Positions 55,825-64,000 of a DNA stretch of 64,000 nt are shown here, piece after piece. The notes beneath the pieces are model-generated. The model searched no databases, was not told the DNA's origin, and saw nothing but the letters and a program-made list of their open reading frames with translations. Position 1 is the first letter of the stretch. Each line of letters begins with the position of its first letter. This stretch comes from Huaxiibacter chinensis (GTDB lineage Bacteria > Pseudomonadota > Gammaproteobacteria > Enterobacterales > Enterobacteriaceae): assembly GCF_022171985.1 (NCBI RefSeq), contig NZ_JAJVHF010000001.1, positions 806,001-870,000 of the forward strand, read 5' to 3'. Position numbers and translations under genes: made by a program.

Positions 55825-56678
55825 GGCTGCACCTCCAGCGCCGCACGCGCCCGTCGGCGGTTAGCCAGTACGCCGTGCTTCGGCGCAAAGACAAACGCCA
55901 GCAGGAACAGCAGGGTCTGCGCCACCACGATAATACCGCCGGTCGCGCCGTCGAGATAATAGCTCGCCCACGCGCCGAGGAAGCTGGTGATACTCCCGAT
56001 GGCAACCGCAATCATCAGCAGGCGCGGGAAACGGTCCGTGAGCAGCCACGCCGTGGCACCGGGCGTCACCACCAGACAGATCACCAGAAAAGCGCCGACC
56101 GTTTGCAGCGCCGCCACCGTCGAGACCGCCAGCAGCGTGAAGAACAAAATTTTCAGCCGTTCCGGGCGCAGGCCGATCGCCCGCGCGTGGTTCTCATCGA
56201 AAAAGGTCACCATCAGATCCTTCCATTTGAACAGCAGGACCCCCATCGACACTACGCCGATAATCGACAGCTGGAGGATATCTTCCGGCGCGATGGCCAG
56301 GATATTGCCCAATACAATCGTCTGGATATTAACGGAGGTCGGGTTGAGGGAGACCATAAACAGCCCCAGCCCGAAGAAGGAAGAGAAGATGAGCCCGATA
56401 ATAGCGTCCTCTTTCAGGCGGCTGCGCTGATTGAGAAACAGCATGCTGCCCGCCGCCAGCCCACCGGATAAAAACGCCCCGAGCGAAAACGGCAGCCCGA
56501 GCATATACGCTCCCGCAACGCCCGGCACAATCGAGTGCGACAGCGCATCACCGATCAGCGACCAGCCTTTGAGCATCAGGTAGCACGAGAGAAACGCGCA
56601 CAGCCCGCCCACCATCGCCGAGACCCACATCGCGTTGAGCATGTATTCATAGCCAAACGGTTCCAGCAGCGCGCTCAT
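55821..56678 (-). CDS. sitC: Mn/Fe ABC transporter permease SitC
   Basis: A 285-residue ABC-3 permease, homologous to SitD, with the motif [16 protein letters not shown] and multiple hydrophobic helices. It overlaps sitB and sitD by four bases each (ATGA), so the operon is translationally coupled. Confidence 0.92.
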   Translation of the reverse strand: MSALLEPFGYEYMLNAMWVSAMVGGLCAFLSCYLMLKGWSLIGDALSHSIVPGVAGAYMLGLPFSLGAFLSGGLAAGSMLFLNQRSRLKEDAIIGLIFSSFFGLGLFMVSLNPTSVNIQTIVLGNILAIAPEDILQLSIIGVVSMGVLLFKWKDLMVTFFDENHARAIGLRPERLKILFFTLLAVSTVAALQTVGAFLVICLVVTPGATAWLLTDRFPRLLMIAVAIGSITSFLGAWASYYLDGATGGIIVVAQTLLFLLAFVFAPKHGVLANRRRARAALEVQP

Positions 56679-57478
56679 GCTCCCTCCCGACGGTGCGTGA
56701 CGAAGGGCCGCTCGTCATCGGTGATTATGCGCTCCTCCGAGCCGCTCAATACCACGTGGCGCAGCACGCCGCTAAACGCGCGCTCAAGGTTCTCTGCGGT
56801 AAAGGTGGTTTCCGTCGGGCCGCTCGCCAGCACGGTGCCTTTGACCATCACCGTGTAATCACAGAATTCGGTCACGGACCCGAGGTTGTGGGTCGACACC
56901 AGCAGGGTTTTCCCCTCATCGCGAAGCTCGCGGAGCAGGTCGATGATTTTCGCCTCGGTTTTGACGTCCACGCCGGTAAACGGCTCGTCGAGCAGGATAA
57001 CCTCCCCCTGCTGGGCGATGGCGCGCGCCAGGAAGATACGTTTCTTCTGCCCGCCGGACAGCTCACCAATTTGCCGGTGGCGCAGTTCGAGCATATCGAC
57101 ACGCTCCAGCGCCTGCGCCACGATGCGGCGGTCGTGCTCTTTAGGACGGCGCATAAACCCCATGTGGCCGTAGCGTCCCATCATCACCACGTCCTCAACC
57201 AGCACCGGAAAAGACCAGTCGACCTCTTCGGATTGCGGTACATAGGCCACCAGATTCTTGCGCAGCGCCAGCGAGGGCGGCATACCGAGAATGGAAATCG
57301 AACCCGACGCGCGCACAAATCCCATCACCGCTTTAAACAGCGTTGATTTTCCGGAACCGTTCACGCCAACCAGCGCGGCGATCGACCCACCCGGCACGCT
57401 AAACGAGGCATCGCGCAGTGCGGTGTGTCCGTTGCGGTAGGTGACAGTGACGTCCTTTACGACAATCCCCTTGTGCAT
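56675..57478 (-). CDS. sitB: Mn/Fe ABC transporter ATPase SitB
   Basis: A 267-residue ABC ATPase with Walker [10 protein letters not shown], signature LSGGQKKR and Walker [13 protein letters not shown]. It energises import through SitCD. It starts 2 bases after the sitA stop. Confidence 0.93.
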   Translation of the reverse strand: MHKGIVVKDVTVTYRNGHTALRDASFSVPGGSIAALVGVNGSGKSTLFKAVMGFVRASGSISILGMPPSLALRKNLVAYVPQSEEVDWSFPVLVEDVVMMGRYGHMGFMRRPKEHDRRIVAQALERVDMLELRHRQIGELSGGQKKRIFLARAIAQQGEVILLDEPFTGVDVKTEAKIIDLLRELRDEGKTLLVSTHNLGSVTEFCDYTVMVKGTVLASGPTETTFTAENLERAFSGVLRHVVLSGSEERIITDDERPFVTHRREGA

Positions 57479-57480
57479 AG

Positions 57481-58392
57481 TTACCCCTTCATACCGTCGT
57501 GGATCCCCTGCACCAGGGTGCGGGTCGTGACGTTGAGGAGATCGAGATACGTCGGGACCGGACCGTTTTCGGCACTCAACGAGTCGACATACAATACTCC
57601 CCCGTAATGCGCACCGGTTTCGCGAGCCACCTGACGGGCCGGCTTATCAGATACGGTACTTTCGCTGAACACCGCCGGGATCTGATGTTTTTTAACCAGA
57701 TCGATCACCTTACGCACCTGCTGCGGCGTACCCTGTTGATCGGCATTGATCGGCCACAGATACAGCTCCTTCAGACCTAAATCTCGCGCCAGATAGGAAA
57801 AAGCGCCTTCGCTGGTCACCATCCAGCGTTTGTCTTGCGGGATCTCCGCCACCTGCTTACGCAGCGGTTCGAGAGTGGCGGTGATCTTCTGCTTATAGGC
57901 GTCGGCGTTACGCTGATAGGTCTGCGCGTTGGCAGGATCGTATTTCATCAGCGCGTCGCGGATATTATCGACGTAAATCAGGGCGTTATCCGGTGACATC
58001 CACGCATGCGGATTGGGCTTGCCGTTATACGGCCCTTCGCTGATGCCCATCGGGGTGATGCCTTTGGTCACCTCCACTTCCGGCACGCCGTTAAGGTGCT
58101 GATAGAAGCGCTTAAACCACAGCTCAAGGTTCATGCCGTTAGAGAGGATCAGCTGCGCCCTCTGCGCGCGTTTAATATCGCCCGGCGTCGGCTGGTACTC
58201 ATGGATTTCCGCACCCGGTTTGGTAATAGAGGTGACCTCTGCGGCGTCCCCTGCCACGTTTTTCGCCATATCAGCGATAACGGTAAAGGTGGTGATGACC
58301 TGGAACTTTTCAGCCGCTACCGCGCCAGTGGTGGTTACGGCGGTGAACAGCGCGCCTAGCAGCAGTCTTTTCAATCCTTGCAGTGGGTGCAT
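57481..58392 (-). CDS. sitA: Mn/Fe periplasmic binding protein SitA
   Basis: A 303-residue cluster A-I (ZnuA/TroA type) metal-binding protein with a signal peptide ending near AVAA (residue 27). Likely metal ligands include His in [11 protein letters not shown] and NPHAWMSPD, and the Glu and Asp in the C-terminal FSESTV and LYVDSLS regions. The set resembles Salmonella/Shigella SitA, a manganese-preferring importer. Preceded by MntR and Fur boxes. Confidence 0.93.
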   Translation of the reverse strand: MHPLQGLKRLLLGALFTAVTTTGAVAAEKFQVITTFTVIADMAKNVAGDAAEVTSITKPGAEIHEYQPTPGDIKRAQRAQLILSNGMNLELWFKRFYQHLNGVPEVEVTKGITPMGISEGPYNGKPNPHAWMSPDNALIYVDNIRDALMKYDPANAQTYQRNADAYKQKITATLEPLRKQVAEIPQDKRWMVTSEGAFSYLARDLGLKELYLWPINADQQGTPQQVRKVIDLVKKHQIPAVFSESTVSDKPARQVARETGAHYGGVLYVDSLSAENGPVPTYLDLLNVTTRTLVQGIHDGMKG

Positions 58393-58446
58393 CGCAGACG
58401 TCTCCTGATGTGGTTAAATTAAAAGCAAAATTAGCCCGTGCTATAA

Positions 58447-58467
58447 GGTATAGCACAGGCTATGTTT
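58447..58467. promoter_or_regulatory. MntR box upstream of sitA
   Basis: TATAGC-ACAG-GCTATGTTT matches the enterobacterial MntR operator pattern AACATAGC-N4-GCTATGTT with both GCTA/TAGC half-sites intact. It lies 54 bases before the sitA start and predicts manganese repression. Confidence 0.75.
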
Positions 58468-58471
58468 AAAT

Positions 58472-58490
58472 GAAAATGGTTATCATTAAA
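58472..58490. promoter_or_regulatory. Fur box upstream of sitA
   Basis: A 19-mer containing AAATGGTTATCATTA matches the Fur consensus at 14 of 19 positions. It lies 4 bases beyond the MntR box on the promoter-distal side, giving dual iron and manganese control. The rest of 58491-58709 shows no clear feature. Confidence 0.75.
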
Positions 58491-58709
58491 GTATTTTGTC
58501 TTGCATCATCACTTACTCTGCAACTGAGATAACGGCCGGCATGCAAATGACACAGTGGATGATGGTTTACGATGTGGGGGACGCTTTGCAGATTCACGCC
58601 CAGGTGGAAACTGACTATTAAAAGGTCAGACTGGCATCATTTGATAAATGATATTTGCTGCCGCTGTATAACCAAAAAAATTCCGCAAAGGTAATATGAA
58701 GCGTTTAAT

Positions 58710-58742
58710 AAAGGACGTCATGCAGTGCATGACGTCCTTTTC
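58710..58742. terminator. Bidirectional terminator downstream of betT
   Basis: An almost perfect palindrome (GGACGTCATGCA and its complement around a single G) is flanked by AAA and TTTT, so it can terminate betT on the minus strand and any plus-strand transcript. It separates betT from the sit promoter. Confidence 0.85.
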
Positions 58743-58752
58743 CTGTCAGCCT

Positions 58753-60786
58753 TTACACATCCGGGAACATCACGCTATTTCCCGGCGCTTCCCTGTGCAG
58801 GTGGATAAAGTTCAGATGCCTTTCATACTGATCCAGTATGTCCGTGATCACCTGCTCTTTACTGTAATCCATCAGGTCATTGCCCTGGCTACCCTCCAGC
58901 AGGAAGGTTTCCAGCCGGTAGTAGGTCGATTTCCCGCTGCGGGCGCGATAGGTAAACCCAGGCACCGAATACTGCTGCGGCCAAATCTGGTAGACGTAGT
59001 TTTGCTCGTCCCCCATATGCACCAGCAGTTCCAGATGGCCCAGCGTTTCCCCCTCTTCTGGCGGCAGGCTTTTCAACTCGACGTGGGCGCCGCGCAGTTT
59101 TAACTCCTGTGCCACTTCTTCCATCGCCGGGAAGCAGACCGTCTCCATCATCTGTTTGGTATAACGCGTACCCGGATAGTTCATCAGCCGCGAAAGACGC
59201 TTTTTCCAGCTCAGGCGATCCTGAGAACCTACCGGACGAGGTGCGGTGTCTCGACTGGCGCTTTCACGGCGATAATCCTCGACTTTCAGTGATTTATACA
59301 ACCCTGCCATCACGAAGAAAATGACAAAACTGAACGGCAGACCCATGATGACCGTGGTGTTCTGCAAGGCCGAAATCCCGTTGGTCATCAGCATGCCCAG
59401 CGTCAGCAGGCCAATGACCAGCGACCAGAAGATACGCAGCCAGTTTGGCGCATCGCTGTTAATGTCCTTCAGCTTCGAGGTGAAGTTACCCAGCACCAGC
59501 GCGCCGGAATCCGCCGAGGTGACGTAGAACAGCAGACCGGTGATCGTCGCCACGGAGGCGCTAAAGGTGAACGCCGGATATTGCGCCAGCAGGCTGTAGA
59601 AGCCGCGTTCCGGGTGCGCCATTGCCTCTTGTGCAAATGCTGCGTCGCCGTGAATAATCTCGTACAGCGCGCTATTCCCAAACACCGACAGCCACAACAG
59701 AGTAAAGGTGAACGGGATAATCAACGTGCCCATCACAAACTGGCGGATGGTGCGCCCGCGCGAAATACGCGCCAGGAACAGACCGACAAACGGCGACCAG
59801 GCCACCCACCATGCCCAGAAGAACAGCGTCCAGTTATTCATCCATTCAACCGGGCGATCAAAGGCGAAGCTGTTCAGCGTCATGCCCATAAAGCGGTTCA
59901 CGTAGTCGCCCACGTTTAACACTAACGCATTGAGCAGGAACGAGGTGTCGCCCATAAACAGCACGAAAAGAATCAGCCCCAGCGCCAGCGCCACGTTCAA
60001 CTCAGACAGCACGCGGATACCTTTATCAACGCCCGAGGTGACAGAGATGGTGGCAATGATGACCGACAACGCAATCAGCGCCGCCTTGGCCGCCATCGAA
60101 TCCGGGATATCAAACAGCACGCTCAGCCCGTAGTTGAGCTGCACCACGCCAATCCCCAGCGTAGTCGCGATACCGAAGATGGTGCCAATGACCGCCGCAA
60201 TATCGACGGTGTGACCGATGGGGCCATTGATACGTTTGCCAAAGATAGGATAGAGCGCGGAACGGATCGTGAGCGGCAAATTATAACGGTAGCTAAAGTA
60301 TCCCAGCGCCATGCCCATCAGGGCATACATCGACCAGCCGGTTAAGCCGTAGTGGAACAGCGTCCACACCATCGCCTGACGCGCCGCTTCAATCGTCTGC
60401 CCCTGCCCTTCAGGCGGCTGCATATATTGCGTGATCGGCTCGGCCACAGAGAAGAACATCAAATCGATGCCAATCCCGGCCGCAAAGAGCATCGCCGCCC
60501 AGCTCAGCAGGCTGAACTCTGGTTTAGACTGCTCTGGCCCGAGTTTTACCGACCCAAATCGCGAGCAGGCGATACAGACCACGAACACGATATAGAGCGT
60601 CGCGGCGAGCAAGTAGTACCAGCCAAATGTTTTTGAAACCCAGTTTAATGTTCGACCTATCCAGAGCGCGGAAAAATCACTAAAGAAGATCGTCATCAGG
60701 GAAAACAACAAAATCAGTCCGGCAGATGTGTAAAAAACAACCGGATTGATTTTGTCCTTTTCTCTGTCTTGTGAAAGGTCTGTCAT
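58753..60786 (-). CDS. betT: High-affinity choline transporter BetT
   Basis: A 677-residue BCCT-family transporter with 12 predicted transmembrane segments and a C-terminal cytoplasmic domain of about 170 residues that senses osmotic stress in E. coli. The substrate-site region FFWAWWVAWSPFVGLFLARISRGR is the diagnostic BCCT motif. It imports choline for conversion to glycine betaine by BetA/BetB. Divergent from betI. Confidence 0.95.
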   Translation of the reverse strand: MTDLSQDREKDKINPVVFYTSAGLILLFSLMTIFFSDFSALWIGRTLNWVSKTFGWYYLLAATLYIVFVVCIACSRFGSVKLGPEQSKPEFSLLSWAAMLFAAGIGIDLMFFSVAEPITQYMQPPEGQGQTIEAARQAMVWTLFHYGLTGWSMYALMGMALGYFSYRYNLPLTIRSALYPIFGKRINGPIGHTVDIAAVIGTIFGIATTLGIGVVQLNYGLSVLFDIPDSMAAKAALIALSVIIATISVTSGVDKGIRVLSELNVALALGLILFVLFMGDTSFLLNALVLNVGDYVNRFMGMTLNSFAFDRPVEWMNNWTLFFWAWWVAWSPFVGLFLARISRGRTIRQFVMGTLIIPFTFTLLWLSVFGNSALYEIIHGDAAFAQEAMAHPERGFYSLLAQYPAFTFSASVATITGLLFYVTSADSGALVLGNFTSKLKDINSDAPNWLRIFWSLVIGLLTLGMLMTNGISALQNTTVIMGLPFSFVIFFVMAGLYKSLKVEDYRRESASRDTAPRPVGSQDRLSWKKRLSRLMNYPGTRYTKQMMETVCFPAMEEVAQELKLRGAHVELKSLPPEEGETLGHLELLVHMGDEQNYVYQIWPQQYSVPGFTYRARSGKSTYYRLETFLLEGSQGNDLMDYSKEQVITDILDQYERHLNFIHLHREAPGNSVMFPDV

Positions 60787-60851
60787 CCAGTATCCCCACT
60801 GTTTTTGTAACTATTGAAAACAAAATCCGCAACAATTAAGACACATTTTAT

Positions 60852-60865
60852 ATTGAACGTCCAAT
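60852..60865. promoter_or_regulatory. Probable BetI operator
   Basis: The near-palindrome ATTGAACGTCCAAT lies in the betT-betI divergent gap, 49 bases before betI. BetI is a choline-responsive repressor that binds in this gap in E. coli. The identification rests on symmetry and position. Confidence 0.55.
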
Positions 60866-60913
60866 CAAAAACCGCTTTAATAGTTAACCAACGCTGATGA
60901 ATGGAGCGGCAAA

Positions 60914-61501
60914 ATGCCCAAACTGGGGATGCAGCTAATCCGGCGCAGGCAATTGATTGACGCCACGCTGGAAGCAATTAATGAAGTGGGAATGCATGAC
61001 GCGACGATCGCGCAGATTGCCCGCCGGGCGGGCGTCTCGACCGGGATCATCAGCCACTACTTCAAGGACAAAAATGGTTTGCTGGAAGCAACCATGCGCG
61101 ACATCACCAGTCAGCTCCGACATGCGGTCTTGAGCCGTCTTCGCGCCCTGCCGGACGGCAGCGCCGAGCAGCGTTTACAGGCCATTGTCGCCGGCAATTT
61201 TGATGAAACGCAGATAAGCGGCGCCGCCATGAAAGCCTGGCTGGCCTTCTGGGCGAGCAGTATGCATCAGCCCATGCTGTACCGTTTGCAGCAGGTGAGC
61301 AGTCGTCGTTTGCTGTCGAATCTGGTCAGTGAATTTTCCCGTGAACTGCCGCGTCAACCCGCACAGGAAGCGGGCTATGGCCTGGCCGCCCTGATCGACG
61401 GCCTGTGGCTGCGCGCCGCGTTAAGCGGCAAACCGCTGGACAAAAATCTGGCCCAGTCGTTGACCAGCCACTTCATCAGCCAGCACCTACAGACCGATTA
61501 A
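60914..61501 (+). CDS. betI: Choline-responsive repressor BetI
   Basis: A 195-residue TetR-family repressor, the same length as in E. coli. The N-terminal helix-turn-helix is [23 protein letters not shown] (residues about 31-53). It represses betT and betIBA until choline is present. It lies 13 bases before betB. Confidence 0.96.
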   Translation: MPKLGMQLIRRRQLIDATLEAINEVGMHDATIAQIARRAGVSTGIISHYFKDKNGLLEATMRDITSQLRHAVLSRLRALPDGSAEQRLQAIVAGNFDETQISGAAMKAWLAFWASSMHQPMLYRLQQVSSRRLLSNLVSEFSRELPRQPAQEAGYGLAALIDGLWLRAALSGKPLDKNLAQSLTSHFISQHLQTD

Positions 61502-61514
61502 CCGAGGAGAAATT

Positions 61515-62987
61515 ATGTCCCGAATGGCAGAACAGCAGCTTTATATCCATGGTGGTTATACTTCCGCCACCAGCGGTAACACCTTCGAGACCATCAACCC
61601 GGCCAACGGTGATGTTCTGGCGAGCCTGCAGGCCGCCGGGCGCGAGGATGTGGATCGCGCCGTTAAAAGTGCCCAAAAGGGGCAAAAAATCTGGGCCGCG
61701 ATGACGGCGATGGAGCGCTCGCGCATCCTGCGTCGCGCGGTTGATATTCTTCGCGAGCGTAACGACGATCTCGCGAAGCTGGAAACTCTCGACACCGGCA
61801 AAGCCTTTTCAGAAACCCGCACCGTGGATATCGTCACCGGCGCGGACGTACTGGAGTATTACGCAGGTCTCATCCCGGCGCTGGAAGGCAGCCAGATCCC
61901 CCTGCGCGACACCTCATTTGTGTACACCCGTCGTGAACCGCTGGGCGTCGTTGCAGGTATCGGCGCGTGGAACTATCCCATCCAGATCGCCCTGTGGAAA
62001 TCCGCCCCGGCGCTGGCCGCAGGCAACGCGATGATCTTCAAGCCGAGCGAAGTGACGCCGCTCACCGCCCTGAAGCTTGCCGAGATCTACACCGAAGCGG
62101 GCCTGCCTGACGGCGTGTTTAACGTTCTGCCGGGCGTGGGCGCAGAAACCGGTCAGTATCTGACCGAGCATCCGGATATCGCCAAAGTCTCCTTCACCGG
62201 CGGCGTCGCCAGCGGCAAAAAAGTGATGGCGAACTCGGCAGCCTCGTCGCTCAAAGAGGTCACGATGGAGCTGGGCGGGAAATCTCCGCTCATTATTTTC
62301 GACGACGCGGATCTTGATATGGCCGCCGACATCGCGATGATGGCCAACTTCTTCAGCTCTGGTCAGGTCTGCACCAACGGTACCCGCGTGTTCGTCCCGG
62401 CAAAATTCAAAGCCGACTTTGAGCAGAAAATCATTGAACGCGTAGGCCGTATTCACGCGGGCGATCTCTTTGATGAACAGACCAACTTTGGTCCGCTGGT
62501 CAGTTTCCCGCACCGCGACAACGTGCTGCGCTATATAGCCAAAGGTAAAGAGGAAGGCGCACGCGTGCTGTGCGGCGGCGACGTACTGAAAGGCGACGGC
62601 TTTGATAACGGCGCGTGGGTAGCACCGACCGTATTCACCGACTGTACCGACGAAATGACCATTGTGCGCGAAGAGATCTTCGGACCGGTGATGTCCATCC
62701 TCACCTATGAATCCGATGAAGAAGCGATCCGTCGCGCCAACGACACCGATTACGGTCTGGCGGCGGGCATCGTGACTGCCGACCTGAACCGCGCGCACAG
62801 CGCGATCCACCAGCTCGAAGCAGGTATTTGCTGGATCAACACCTGGGGCGAATCCGCCGCTGAAATGCCGGTGGGCGGTTACAAACACTCCGGCATTGGC
62901 CGCGAGAACGGCGTGATGACGCTCCAGAGCTATACCCAGGTGAAGTCCATCCAGGTTGAGATGGGTAAATTCCAGTCCATATTTTAA
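61515..62987 (+). CDS. betB: Betaine aldehyde dehydrogenase BetB
   Basis: A 490-residue NAD(P)-dependent aldehyde dehydrogenase that converts betaine aldehyde to the osmoprotectant glycine betaine. It has the catalytic Glu in MELGGKSPL and the nucleophilic Cys in [23 protein letters not shown] precedes the ATG. It lies between betI and betA as in E. coli. Confidence 0.96.
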   Translation: MSRMAEQQLYIHGGYTSATSGNTFETINPANGDVLASLQAAGREDVDRAVKSAQKGQKIWAAMTAMERSRILRRAVDILRERNDDLAKLETLDTGKAFSETRTVDIVTGADVLEYYAGLIPALEGSQIPLRDTSFVYTRREPLGVVAGIGAWNYPIQIALWKSAPALAAGNAMIFKPSEVTPLTALKLAEIYTEAGLPDGVFNVLPGVGAETGQYLTEHPDIAKVSFTGGVASGKKVMANSAASSLKEVTMELGGKSPLIIFDDADLDMAADIAMMANFFSSGQVCTNGTRVFVPAKFKADFEQKIIERVGRIHAGDLFDEQTNFGPLVSFPHRDNVLRYIAKGKEEGARVLCGGDVLKGDGFDNGAWVAPTVFTDCTDEMTIVREEIFGPVMSILTYESDEEAIRRANDTDYGLAAGIVTADLNRAHSAIHQLEAGICWINTWGESAAEMPVGGYKHSGIGRENGVMTLQSYTQVKSIQVEMGKFQSIF

Positions 62988-63000
62988 CCGGGAGGTTTAT

Positions 63001-64000
63001 TTGCAATTTGACTACATCATTATTGGTGCCGGCTCTGCCGGCAACGTGCTGGCAACCCGACTGACGGAAGATCCGAATACCACCGTTCTGCTGCTCGAAG
63101 CAGGCGGCCCGGATTACCGGTTTGACTTCCGTACCCAGATGCCCGCCGCGCTGGCGTTTCCGTTGCAGGGCAAGCGTTATAACTGGGCCTATGAGACCGA
63201 GCCGGAACCTTACATGAACAACCGCCGCATGGAGTGCGGTCGCGGTAAAGGGCTGGGCGGCTCGTCGTTGATCAACGGTATGTGTTATATCCGCGGCAAC
63301 GCCATGGATCTGGATAACTGGGCCAAAGAGCCGGGTCTGGAACACTGGAGCTATCTCAACTGCCTGCCCTATTACCGTAAGTCAGAAACACGCGACGTCG
63401 GGCCAAACGACTGGCACGGCGGCGACGGTCCGGTGAGCGTGACCACGTCGAAACCCGGCGTAAACCCGCTGTTTGAAGCGATGGTTGAAGCCGGGGTGCA
63501 GGCGGGATATCCGCGCACCGAGGATCTTAACGGCTATCAGCAGGAAGGTTTTGGCCCGATGGACCGTACGGTCACGCCACAGGGCCGCCGTTCCAGCACG
63601 GCGCGCGGTTATCTGGATCAGGCGAAATCACGCCCGAACCTGACCATTCGCACCCATGCCATGACCGATCATATTATTTTTGACGGCAAGCGCGCGGTGG
63701 GCGTGGAGTGGCTGGAAGGTGAAAGCACTATTCCATCAAAAGCGTCAGCCAGTAAAGAGGTATTGCTGTGCGCGGGAGCGATTGCTTCTCCGCAGATCCT
63801 GCAACGCTCCGGGGTGGGTAACGCGGAACTGCTGAAGCAGTTCGATATCCCGCTGGTGCACGATCTGCCAGGCGTCGGGGAAAACCTGCAGGATCATCTG
63901 GAGATGTATCTGCAGTATGAGTGCAAAGAGCCGGTCTCTCTCTACCCTGCCCTGCAGTGGTGGAACCAGCCGAAAATCGGCGCGGAGTGGCTGTTTGGCG
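63001..64000 (+). CDS. betA: Choline dehydrogenase BetA, N-terminal part (runs off window)
   Basis: The first 333 codons of a GMC-family FAD oxidoreductase that oxidises choline to betaine aldehyde. The start is TTG at 63001, with GGGAGG upstream, giving [15 protein letters not shown] as in E. coli, where betA also uses TTG. The FAD motif GAGSAG is near residues 10-15, and the GMC signature [21 protein letters not shown] follows near residue 81. The catalytic histidines lie beyond the window. Confidence 0.95.
   Translation, partial: MQFDYIIIGAGSAGNVLATRLTEDPNTTVLLLEAGGPDYRFDFRTQMPAALAFPLQGKRYNWAYETEPEPYMNNRRMECGRGKGLGGSSLINGMCYIRGNAMDLDNWAKEPGLEHWSYLNCLPYYRKSETRDVGPNDWHGGDGPVSVTTSKPGVNPLFEAMVEAGVQAGYPRTEDLNGYQQEGFGPMDRTVTPQGRRSSTARGYLDQAKSRPNLTIRTHAMTDHIIFDGKRAVGVEWLEGESTIPSKASASKEVLLCAGAIASPQILQRSGVGNAELLKQFDIPLVHDLPGVGENLQDHLEMYLQYECKEPVSLYPALQWWNQPKIGAEWLFG

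Noticed and set aside
61914-62888. Open frame of 324 codons antisense to betB
   Set aside because: It is a shadow of the conserved aldehyde dehydrogenase gene.

Overview
The window looks like a chromosomal segment of an enterobacterium close to Escherichia and Klebsiella, most likely Enterobacter or a near relative. Most proteins match the lengths and signature motifs of E. coli K-12 proteins. Gene order follows the E. coli rna-rnk-ybdR-uspG-ahpFC-ybdONML-ybdH-ybdD-cstA-entHABEC-fepB-entS-fepDGC-entF-ybdZ-fes-fepA-entD segment in reverse, with extra blocks inserted. The genus is inferred from content, not from a marker gene. I saw no rRNA, tRNA, CRISPR array, prophage, transposase or insertion sequence.

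Layout. 1-245 is the 3' end of rna (RNase I). 418-6675 is a fry-type PTS/peptidase operon (fryB, fryC, ypdF, ypdE, fryA), followed on the other strand by an AraC regulator, a flavin-reductase-like protein and an alpha/beta hydrolase. These eight genes separate rna from rnk, which are neighbours in E. coli. 9328-19012 carries rnk, a 29-residue membrane peptide, ybdR, uspG, ahpF/ahpC, ybdO, ybdN, ybdM and ybdL; dsbG is absent. 19138-28641 is a methionine-salvage block: mtnBCD, mtnA and mtnK with consensus MetJ operators, then a ribose-class ABC importer co-transcribed with an LVIVD-repeat protein. 28801-35316 holds ybdH, an SDR dehydrogenase, a RelE-like toxin with an antitoxin gene broken by an in-frame stop, ybdD, cstA and an M20 carboxypeptidase.

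35723-55043 is the complete enterobactin system: synthesis (entA-F, entH, ybdZ), export (entS), uptake (fepA, fepB, fepDGC) and iron release (fes), with Fur boxes in the three divergent promoter regions; fepE is missing. 54985-58392 is the sitABCD Mn/Fe importer with adjoining MntR and Fur boxes. 58753-64000 is the choline-glycine betaine locus (betT, betI, betB, and betA running off the end).

A family of GC-rich palindromic repeats (CCTCTCCC-n-GGGAGAGG followed by a GGGTGAGGGCATCAG-like arm) sits at gene 3' ends throughout and supplies the stop codons of mtnA, entS and fepC. The strongest leads are the interrupted antitoxin with an intact toxin, the candidate methylthioribose importer with its LVIVD partner, a candidate small RNA upstream of ahpC where dsbG is missing, a long AT-rich inverted repeat before ybdN, and the small membrane peptide before ybdR.
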